64,000 bases of DNA from Allolobophora icterica (taxonomy: Eukaryota > Annelida > Clitellata > Crassiclitellata > Lumbricidae). A model generated the notes under the pieces. That model was given only the letters and a program-made list of their open reading frames with translations. It was not told where the DNA came from and did no database searches. The stretch lies in assembly GCA_963556255.1 (NCBI GenBank), contig OY744612.1, positions 26,135,940-26,199,939 on the forward strand, in the 5' to 3' direction. A program made the translations under genes and the position numbers. Positions within the stretch are counted from its first letter, which is position 1, and each line of letters begins with the position of its first letter. Positions 48,059 to 57,800 of the stretch are shown piece by piece.

Positions 48059-51000
48059 GTGAATATTTTGATAGTTCTGATACACATGCAAACAGTGTGA
48101 TTCTCGTTAACGTTAACGATAACGAAAATGTTCGTTAACGAACAAAAAATGATTTCGTTAACGATAACTATAACTATAACTAAAAAATATCATTAACTAT
48201 AACTATAACGAAAATAACACTAACGAAAATTCATTGCTATTTTCGTTAATACGATAAAAAAAAGTGCAATATCAACTAACGTGAGAACGTGAAAATACAG
48301 CTGTTAACGCAAGCAAAATGATTCCTATGTTCGCCTTGGATGTCGGTAAATATGGAGCGCTGTGTATTCATGAAGCTGAATGCACCAATTCGTCAAAGCT
48401 CTAAGCAAATTATTGTGTAATGCGTCTTCATAATTCAGTGTGATTTTCATTAACGATAACGGTAACGAAAATGTTTTCGTTAACGAAAGCAAAATGATTT
48501 CGTTAACGATAACTATAACTGTAACTAAAAAATAATATTAACTATAACTGTAACTATAACTAAAATGAAAAACCATTAACTATAACTGTAACTGTAACTA
48601 AAATAAAATCTGTAAGGAGAATCACACTGCATGCAAAGCTTTATTTTAATGAATCATTGATACCTCTTAGTAGGTGAGGTGTTAATGTCCAGACTGGTTT
48701 CTGTATTACCGTTGTCATAATGCACATGGCACTTATCAATGGGTTCTTGAATTCAAATATAAGCAGTCCTAAGCGTAGCCAGACTTCGATTCAAGAGGAG
48801 GCAACTACTGCTTGTCAACAAATTTCATGACCTTTTTTGGAAATTTCTTCATCAAAACATTTGATGACCTTTTTTGGGAGATTTCTACCGTTCAAGAGGA
48901 GGCAACATCCACCTCTAATGGGGTGTACTTGAGGATGCAGGGCTATAACCCACGGAAAATTTTTAAATCTTAAAAACCAAGAGAAGGCAAATGCCTCCTC
49001 TTGCCTCAATGTAGCTACGCCTATGATCATAAGCTGTTGGGAAAGCAGTCCTGACAGCTAACCATGAGAGGCTGGCATGGTTATGAAGCATTAGTGACTT
49101 CATTTCTAATCCTCAGTTTAGGAGGGCTAGTAGTCCTTTCACTCGCCACTTCATCTTCCTACTTATGATGTACAGTCAATGCCATCATATTATACCTGAG
49201 CTAAACATGCCAATATATGAGAAATCTTGCATCTTTTTGTCCTGGATGGGATTTGTACCTCAACCTCGGTGTTTACAGTCCAACATGCTAACTGCTAGAC
49301 TAATGAGTATCTGCAATTAAACAGTAATAATATTTTAGTGATAATAGTGCAGAATTTTGTTTCAGTTGATTAGTTTTTGTTTCAGGTATGCAGATGCAAT
49401 ATGTGGAACTGGATGAACTAGAGTGCACTGATCCTAAAGAGGGACAGGACGATGACAACGAGGAGGAAGAGGAGGATGGTGAAGAAGTCGATGCCAGCAT
49501 TCCAGAACTGGTACTTAGACATTTAGAAACTAAGGTGGCCGAAAGTTCTTAGAATGTTGTAAAGTTTCTGTTAACAGAGGATTAACAAATTGATTTCCGG
49601 CTGACTGATCATAGGGCTGGTGATCTGAACTTGTAATTTACAATTTTTCCTAAGGTGACATGTTATCCTTGAGATTACTAGGGACTGCATTTTCTCATAA
49701 TTACTGATCTTTGATGGTGTAATTTGGTTGCAAGCAAGCAATTTTTTATGCACCATACTTCACTGTAATATGTAATCCATATAAAGTACTGCATTGTGAC
49801 AAGAAATGGAAACTTGTGATTATGTAAGTGTCTTAGCTGGGTTTTTGTAGTGGGCTAACGACAATATAAGAACTGGGATGGTCACGGAAATGAGTCTACA
49901 AATCAGGGGCATCTGTATAGAAGAAAGACTAAAAAAAGGCCAGCAAATGTAATTGCGTGTGAGGGTTTTCACAGCCTTTTTTGACCAGACGAGGTAAAAA
50001 TAAAATTTTTCAGCAGAAGTGTCCCTGAAAATTATGAGAAAGTAAGAAGAAATTCCTAAGAAAAGTCAAAGAATTTTTGCGGGAGAAGAATTTAAAAAAA
50101 AAGGTCTAACAGGGGATGACGCGTTTTGGAAGAAAGGTTACGACATTGTAAAAAAAGTCGTAAAAGATCATAACTTTTTTGGGAGATGAAATCGTAGTTT
50201 TTGTCGAGATGAATTCCTAAAAAATATAGAATTTTTTTTTTGAATTCCTAAAAAAGGTCATCGACCAGACCATGGCCGACTTTGTCCCCCCCCCACCTGT
50301 CAGACAAGATTGCCACCACTGCTGAGTTGTGTTTGTATCTTGCTGAGCTGTGCAAATTCTGTGTAGTAAAATGCAACAGGTTTCTATATCTTGCAAATCA
50401 AAGCAGTCTTTGAGGCCAGCTATAGCAACAGCACGCATTGGAATGCCATCCACTTAACTTTCCTTCTCTTACGTAATGTTTTTGTATAGGTTTAACTCTA
50501 TATTGCAGCAGATGTAGTCAATTTCGACAGTATGAGCAAAGCAAGCCTTGCTGGCATATTTACCTATATTTAGTATTCAGAAAATCTCTGGATTAGGATC
50601 TACATCTGGAATGTCAACTACTTTTCTATTTCTAGCTTTTGGAAGATACTAAATCATTATGTGTGTGTGTACATAAATAAATATATATTATTTATATAAA
50701 GCCATTTTAAATAGCCATTTTGATTAATCATTTCAATGTAACGCATGTGCAATGTCAGATGCAAGTAAAGGCTGAAAAATTTACATATTGTGTTCATGGG
50801 GATTAGATGTAAATGGTTTATCTTACCTTATATTATTATTATTAAAGCAGTTTTATATAGCTCCCCTTCGAGATTGTGTACTCAGGAGCACTTCCAGCTG
50901 ATACTGCCTTGCCTTAATTTTATTAGGATTTTCTGCTTGTTTCTAGTTTTCCAGAGTTCAGCACATTTGGCTTAAGCACTGTGAAGAGCGTGAAAAGGAA

Positions 51001-54000
51001 TTCATTAGGTTCATGACGACAAAGCGAAAGGAAATGATCCAGATTCAAGAGTCCATGCAGAAACTCAAGCAACAGATGGCACTACTGTCGAAGGATGTCC
51101 GGCTACAGGAATCAAAGCGAAAAGTGGAACTCAAGAGACAGGAACGGATGGACCGACAGTTCCTCACGCAAAAAGTAAGCAATCTAACAAATTTGCATTC
51201 ATGACCAGAGGAGGTTCTTCTTGGTTGAAACAAAGCCTCCAATACGGCAGCATTTCATGTGTTATAACAGGGGTGGCGATCCTTTGTTAAGGTGCGTGCC
51301 AAAATGCTGCTAAATCATTTTTTTAAATACAGTTGCGTGCCCCTCGCAATTTTGCACAGTATATAATTATTTTTCTCATATAGGTTTTAGTTAACAAAGC
51401 GTAAAAAAATGAAATAAAGATTGTTTTGAATGGTGATTTATTAAAATTAAGTCCTTCAACAAGGAAAATGTGGATTCGTACAGGGATTTTGTATTTTAAA
51501 GTTTGAATTTTGGGGGACGCTCTGAATTCCGCGTGCCCTACAAATTTCAACGCGTGCCACTTTGGGCACGCGTGCCATAGGTTCGCCATCCCTGTGTTAT
51601 AATATAGTAATCTAAGAACTTCTGTAGTGCCACTGCAACAATGCATCACTCGATTGTCACTACTAACCTAAATTGTTGTGCTAGCCAAATTCCTGGGGGA
51701 GTCTGTTCAAAAGCCAAGAAGGGGAATTGGAGTAGTAGAGTTTTGGTAGAATGCAGCCTAATTCAAAGTTAGTTAAGCTGAAAAGGAATGATGTGATAGT
51801 GGTCTTTTCGAGAGCTTTTCATCCTTTAACAACGAGAGGGATTAGTTTTCCATGCATTTCAATACACGCTTGTTAAACAATGCACATGCATTAGAGACTC
51901 ATTATAACATACTTCATTATCACACATACATATTCTGATGTATCAGTATCATGGTTGAGGACATGAATCCCAAAATTAAATTGGGTAGAGATACGGCTGT
52001 TCTAGCTCAACTTCGTGTTAAGGTGGTTCTTGATATGGCCCCCAAAACGAGAGCAATATTCTGAAAATTTGTAATGTGTGCAAATTATATTTCCATATTA
52101 TATTTTTTCATTTCTTGTTTCTTATTTTTTTATATTGCATAATCTGTCATGATTTGTCACATTTTGTCATAAATTTTTTTTTCTCATCAAAATTGCCTAT
52201 GTTTGTATACTTTGGTTCTGATTACTCTGTTTCTCGACTTTGATAATTATTTGACTAAGGTATACTGTTAAAACTGTTTGGTCGCAACTGCTTCTCATCA
52301 GCATAACTTAGTTTAGATCTGTGTGACACTCTAAACGTTGACTGAAATGTGAATCAGGTACTAGGGGTCAGGGTGGTATAAGCTTTTAGCTTTTTCCTGG
52401 CTTCCTGTTGCACAGTGATTGATATGTTTCTGTTATTATGACTTGTACTTTGTTTGGACGCAATAAACACAATTCAATTCAAAAGTCTCTGAGAAATGTG
52501 AATATGAGTGCAGTTAGTCGGCCAAGCGGGTGAAAATTCAGTTAGATATCGAAGTGTTTGAAAGGCATCGAGAAATTGTTTGTGTGTGTGTGAGGTGTGT
52601 CTAGATTTTGTACATGTTTATAACAAGTTTCTGGCATGTGTGATTCATCGACTAAATTCATTGGCACGTATAGACTGAGACAGAACTGATTACTGGTTGA
52701 TTAAACCAGTTCCTATCATTGCTTTCTTATAAATGCAGTTATCTTTCTCTTGAGGAGCAAATTAACCTTTTTTTAAATGTGATATTACATATCATATAAT
52801 TTTTGTTGTCATCGTGCTTTCAATTTTGTTGCTTTTATGCATTGTTTTTGAAGTGTACACATTTGCTTGGGCTAATAAAGGTTACTTACTTACTTCTGAC
52901 TGATTGGTTAATGGACAGGTAGTGACTGAGACAGAATAGACAGGTATAAACTTAAACTGAACTGCCAAACCAGAATTTCTTTCAAGTGTTCATGTTTCTT
53001 TTATCTATTAGGAAGCCACTGCTCGAAAACAGAAGTATGGCAGAACTTTCCGTCAGGCTTGTAATCTTGTCAAGGGTATGTACTTGTATTTTAAGTTGTG
53101 GTAATAAACTAGTTTATACACTTTGACAGAAACTTCTCAGAAGCAGAATCCTTAGGTCGAGTTATCATTATGGCTGCCGCAAAACATGATATGCGGGCGT
53201 TTTAACCTTTTTCATCCAATAATAAATACGTACGCCTAAACTATCATTAATCAAATGGAGACATTTAGCAAAGACTGACAATGTCTATCGACAGTAGGCA
53301 TATATGAAGTGCTATGGCGAAACCTTGCCACAACCTGTGCGGCTCTTGTGTCTTATTCAATTTTTCATCTTATCTGTATGACTGCATTGAGTTATATTCA
53401 TGAGACTGAAATCGATTTTCCTAATAACTAATGTTTTCATCTTATCAGTTTCGTCTTCGGCGAATAATTTAACGTTAAAATTCATTGACATAGGAATGTA
53501 CCAAGCTTTCATTTCGTACTAAGCGATATTTTGTCGTATCCGTTTTCATCTTTTGCACTGTACTATTTATGTGCATTGCTAGTGACTTCCATTTTCTTAG
53601 CCTTGGCCTGTGAAAGCAATTGGCCTGTTCTCTCCTTCACTGCTCCATCTTCCCACTTACAGTGTGTGGTTAGCATAAAAATTTTAAAGCCGAGTTCACG
53701 ATGAGGGGCACTTGTAGAACAGAAAGCTTGATGTATCTTTGTCGTGGAGGGGATTTAACCTGGACCTCTTGGTTGATGGTGCAGCATGCTATCACTAGAT
53801 ATCACACACCCACACTAAAATAAACTGTTATAATATTTGCAGGAATTCAGTACGATCAGACTTCTTTACCATATCCTGTGGCCACTGGCAAAGAAACCAA
53901 AGCTTATGAAGATATAGTGAATGAGGTCACCTTAGACTCTGAAAATGTCCTGATGGAGCCGTGCACTGCTGACACGATTGCTACAGAGACGGACACTATG

Positions 54001-54228
54001 GACGCAGATGCTATGGACACAGTTGCTGTGAACGTCTGGCCAGTTAGCACTCTCTCACAACATACTACTAGCGGATCTAACAACAGCCAGGTGGTCATCC
54101 TACCGCTGAACAAAACTGAAACAAATGGATGGACAAGTAACACAATCGCACATGCTTCAAAACGTCAGAAGATCAAATCAGAAACAGTTGTCGGTGGACT
54201 AAAGCAAGACTGCAACCAATGGTACTGA
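47170..54228 (+). CDS. Three-BED-finger nuclear protein with coiled coil, spliced
   Basis: Predicted 563-aa DNA-binding protein assembled from exons 47170-48058, 49386-49510, 50947-51174, 53012-53075 and 53843-54228 (TGA at 54226); all phases agree. Three BED-type zinc fingers lie at about residues 7-48, 139-182 and 221-264, each with an aromatic VVW/ILW start, C-x2-C and a closing H-x4-H. An acidic stretch (about 297-338), a Lys/Glu/Gln-rich coiled coil (about 339-414) and a tail with basic KRQKIK follow. BED fingers occur in chromatin proteins and hAT transposases. No transposase catalytic core is seen, so a domesticated gene is possible. The start is the first in-frame ATG. No specific orthologue is recognised. 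Confidence 0.8.
48093..48629. mobile_element. hAT-like element with GTTAACG/TAACTATAACT satellite ends
   Basis: Ends CAGTGTGATTCTC and GAGAATCACACTG, a perfect 13-bp inverted repeat; perfect duplication CATGCAAA (48085-48092, 48630-48637), 537 bp. Built of GTTAACGATAACG and AACTATAACT repeats. A second internal CAGTGTGATTTTCATTAACG at about 48438 suggests a tandem or nested origin. Lies in intron 1 of the BED-finger gene. Confidence 0.92.
48769..49023. mobile_element. Short TIR element with GCGTAGC ends
   Basis: AAGCGTAGCC at the left and GTAGCTACGCCTAT at the right, with AAGAGGAGGCAA and GCCTCCTCTTGCC facing inside. Flanking ATAAGCAG/ATAAGCTG match 7 of 8. Boundaries are approximate. Confidence 0.55.
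49030..49312 (-). mobile_element. tRNA-derived SINE in BED-gene intron 1
   Basis: - strand A box TAGTCTAGCAG (49302-49292) fits the consensus exactly; the B box is weakened to GGTACAAATCC (49259-49249). The body shares CCTACTTATGATGT-type and CATCTTCC words with the copy at 53594. The left boundary is approximate. Confidence 0.7.
49386..49510 (+). CDS. BED-finger gene coding exon 2 (acidic linker)
   Basis: Residues 297-338: YVELDELEC, then a run rich in Asp and Glu. Acceptor TTTCAG. The donor is CTG|gtactt at 49510, or AAG|gtggcc at 49534; both are phase 0, so the choice adds or removes eight residues. Confidence 0.7.
49905..50321. mobile_element. hAT-type element, family B copy 4 (left end eroded)
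   Basis: The right end GACAAGATTGCCACCACTG and the GGCCGACTTTGTCCCCC segment match copy 3. The left inverted repeat cannot be found, so the start is approximate. Confidence 0.6.
50947..51174 (+). CDS. BED-finger gene coding exon 3 (basic coiled coil)
   Basis: Residues 339-414, opening HIWLKHCEEREKEF and continuing with Lys/Gln/Met-rich helix. The acceptor TTCTAG keeps the frame; the next AG downstream leads to a stop. Donor AAA|gtaagc. Confidence 0.75.
51268..51594. mobile_element. hAT-type MITE in BED-gene intron 3
   Basis: Ends CAGGGGTGGCGATCC and GGTTCGCCATCCCTG, perfect duplication TGTTATAA (51260-51267, 51595-51602), 327 bp. GCGTGCC words face each other. Confidence 0.92.
51650..53000. 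other. BED-gene intron 3, right part, no element recognised
   Basis: AT-rich intron with ordinary composition. No inverted-repeat pair or pol III box found. Confidence 0.45.
53012..53075 (+). CDS. BED-finger gene coding exon 4
   Basis: Short exon, residues 415-435 plus one base: EATARKQKYGRTFRQACNL. Acceptor CTATTAG, donor AAGG|gtatgt, phase 1, joining to the next exon as Gly. Confidence 0.72.
53594..53815 (-). mobile_element. tRNA-derived SINE, second copy, in BED-gene intron 4
   Basis: - strand head TAGCATGCTGCACCATCAAC and GAGGTCCAGGTTAAATCCCC, same head organisation as 49030-49312 but with a degenerate A box. Non-functional copy. Confidence 0.6.
53843..54228 (+). CDS. BED-finger gene coding exon 5 (C-terminal)
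   Basis: Residues 436-563. Thr/Asp/Val-rich sequence, a Ser/Thr-rich patch, a basic KRQKIK near the end (possible nuclear localisation signal) and stop TGA. Acceptor TTTGCAG. An ATTAAA poly(A)-like signal follows at 54487-54492. Confidence 0.75.
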
Positions 54229-54730
54229 AACCTTGGCTTGGAATATCGCTCGTGACCTACCATTCCAATTGACTGCGTAATGTCCATTGTAGCCTACCAT
54301 TTTTTTCACCTGCATCATGTTCCTTTCATTTAAATTTGATAACGTTTCATTTAAGAAGAAAATTCAAGATAATGTTCAGTTCAGGGTGGTTGTTTATTTC
54401 CCAAATGATTTTCGCCTTTGGAAGATTCATCTCATAGTGCCAAATGCCACTTAGAAACTGCTACATAAACTAGTTGTCACAATAACATTAAACCCATTTC
54501 ACAACTGGTTTGCTGTGTTAATATTACTGGGTAATATCAACATAGAAACTGATCATCATGACAACACCAATGTCGTTACAGACGCACAACTTGTTGCTGT
54601 GGAAAGTGAAGGACAGTACTGGAACGTGAAGATAAAATGTATCCTCACGACTGCTACAGTCGTCACGTTAAAGTTGGTATCGTGTTCCACACGGGCTTTT
54701 CACCATAATTTAAGTCGCTCATCCGTCAAG
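54229..54730. other. Tail-to-tail intergenic space with facing poly(A) signals
   Basis: Space between two convergent stop codons. ATTAAA (+ strand, 54487-54492) and AATAAA (- strand, 54398-54393) point past one another, so the two 3' UTRs may overlap by about 100 bp. Confidence 0.4.
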
Positions 54731-54870
54731 TCATAACGCAGCAGCACCAACTCTTAGCTCTGGTGCTGCCATCTGAGGCATGACAATTGAACGGAGCTCG
54801 GCATTGAGTTTGGCAACGTTGGGATCTTGCTTCTCGTACAATTTGATCATCTGAGTAAACCGTATGATAC
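54731..54870 (-). CDS. C12orf57: Protein C10 coding exon 3
   Basis: Encodes GIIRFTQMIKLYEKQDP through MPQMAAPELR and an Ala-rich end with stop TGA at 54733-54731. Acceptor TTTCAG. An AATAAA on the - strand at 54398-54393 is a likely poly(A) signal. Confidence 0.93.
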
Positions 54871-57800
54871 CTGAAACAAACATAATGTAATACAGCACTA
54901 CTTAGTGTATTTTTTTGTTGATGCCAAGGCCATCTTATCCAGTAGGCACTATGCCTAGGGCCTACAAAACTTTCAGGGGCCTACGAAAGTCCGAAAATGA
55001 GATAATGAATAATCAATACATGTATAACAAAAAGTAGATTGATTTAAAATCAAAACTAGGTGCATTCGTGAATCATGATTAAACACGACGTCAAGAAATA
55101 CATACTGTGAATGCTTATAGCTTTGATGGAGATTTGGCTGTTGAGTTGGGGTCTGTGAATGCAAGAGTGCCTAAGGCCTACGATGATCTTAAAACGGCCC
55201 TGATTGATGCAGCACAGCCAAGTGCTATCAGGCAACATTGAGCTGGGTTAGTATATGAATGGGTGATTGTTGAATACAACAAAACATAGTGCCAACTCAG
55301 CCCTCCTTGGGTGTTTAATACTGTAACCACAATTCTGTGTACCACCTGTTTAAGAGAAAGTCCTCTGTGGTTGGTGAATGACAGGACATCTCCCATCTTG
55401 CAATTACTTAATTGCAAGATGGGAGATTCCTGTCATTGGATTGTTGTGGTCATGTTTTAATATGCCTCGGTTATATAATCCCTTCAAACTCTGCACCATG
55501 CATCTAAGGAGTTTCTACAGAGGCAAGTATATAAGTGCATTACCTTTACCTTCTTACCATAGGTGTAAACTCTGGGGGGCAGCCGGGGCACGTGCCCCCC
55601 CAATAATTGAGATCGAAGTATATTCAATGCAACAAGTGTAGAATAAATAACCAAATGCCCCCCCCCCAATATTTTGGACAAGTTTACGACAGTGCTTCTT
55701 ACCATTGAAACCAGAGAAAGCTGTAGTTGCCGATGGTCTCTTGTCCTAACTCGGCGTAATGGACCCGAAGTTGAGAATCCTATTAATAGATATTCCTGCA
55801 CTGGGAGGCTTTGCTACATGTGTATGTACATTGTACACATTGTCTACAGTGGCTGTAAACTTGACACTGCTCATTTTTCAGCAGTCTTGTTGTCCTCGAG
55901 ACCAAGGTCTTGGTCTCGAGTGCACTCGAGTTCGTTTATAAAAGTTTTGGTCTTGGTCTTGAGGTTCAAGGTCTTGGTCTTGAGGTTCAAGGTCTTGGTC
56001 TTGAGGTTCAAAGTCTTGGTCTTGGTTTTGCAAGACCAAGACTTTTGACAATATGAACAGTAATTAATTTGAACAAACGGCAAGAATTTAAAAAATGTAT
56101 CCAATAATTACTCATACAGTTATTGCTTTAGTATTTACACGGTGGGAATGAGGCTTCACTGTTGTTTTGGCCAATTATTTTGACTTCCGTTTATTTGCCA
56201 TGGAATGATTTCTAGAGGGACTTGCTCCCCCATACCTGCGGGAGTTGTGTCGCTCTACCTCGGGGGTCTTGCGGAGATCTGCTCTTCGCTCGGCTGACCA
56301 GGCCGAGCTATTGGTCCCCCGCACGCGGACAGCCATTATGCAGCGACGTTCTTTTTCGGTCGCTGGACCTGCAACCTGGAATGGCCTTCCTGTTGCACTT
56401 CGCCTGGTCCCTATGACTCACTCTACCTTGTTTCTTGCAAACTTAAAAACTACTCTCTTTAGCCGTGGTTGGACTAGGAGCGCTCCTGAGTAGATAACCT
56501 TGAAGGGGCGCTATATAAAAGCTCATTAATAATAATTTCAAAAGAGACTCGCGATTTGTACATTTACATCCGGTTCTTGAAAAGCTACTTTGTGTGCTAG
56601 CGATTTCAGCACTTGTAGACCGTATTTTTCACATGGCTGAATTTTTATGAGGCCCCACAAGCCACGTCTTGGTCAGAACATTCTGAGCAAATTGTTTTTA
56701 TAAAATTCAACAGGCATTTGGAATAACATTTCGCATGAAGGACTTTTGTAAATGCGAATTCGGAATTCTCTGCAGTCTGCATTTAAAGTTGTTTTGCTTC
56801 AATAAAATAAAAGACTCGCGTTTTTTATTAAAATAACGAGTAGTCCGACTTGACAATTTTCAGTAAGGAATAGAAGTCTGGATATGACCAGTCTTGTTGT
56901 CAAGACCTTAAACCTCAAGACCAAGACCAAGACCTTGAACCTCAAGACCAAGACCAAGACCTTGAACCTCGAGACCAAGACCAAGACTTTGAACCTCGAG
57001 ACCAAGACCAAGACCTTGAACCTCAAGACCAAGACCAAGACCCAAAAATCGAAATCAGGTCAAGACTTCTAAAAATTGTAAAGTCGGAATATTCGCTATT
57101 TTAATTTTATTCAAGCAAATTAACTTTAAATGCAAACTGCAGAGAAATCCGAATTTGTTTTCAAAAGTCCTTCATGCAAACTCTTATACCAAATGCCTTT
57201 TGTATTTTATAAAAACCAATTTGCTCAGAATTTTCTGACCAAGACGTGCATGGTGGGCCTCAAAAAAAATTCCGCCATGTGAAGAAATACGTTCTACAGG
57301 TGCTGAAGTCGCTGACACACACAGAGTAGCTTTTCAAGCACTGGATGTAAATGTACAGATAGTGAGTCCTTTTGAAATCTTCCCATGGTTTATCATACCG
57401 TCTGATACAGACAGGGGCGTCTACACCATAGAAACCTTGGAGCAAATGCTCCATCCAAGAAATAAGGGGGGAAGATCTGTCAATGTATTTGCCACCATTT
57501 TAGGGGGGGGAAGCAACGGGGAGGGGGGAAGAAGAGGGGGAAAATGGACGTTGCTCCAACGACTTAGGGGGGGGATAGACGCCTCTGGATACAGAATAAC
57601 TGTTGCTGCTGCCAATGGGTTTTCCTGACCAACATGACTTGTATCCATCCATAGATATTGGTCGTATGATGCAAGAAGGCTTGATACAGAATTCTTGAGT
57701 TCTGTTAAATGACTGTTCATATTAACAGCCGGTCTTGGTCTTGGTCTTGCGAGACCGAAACCAAGACCTTGAACCTCAAGACCAAGACCAAGACCTTGAA

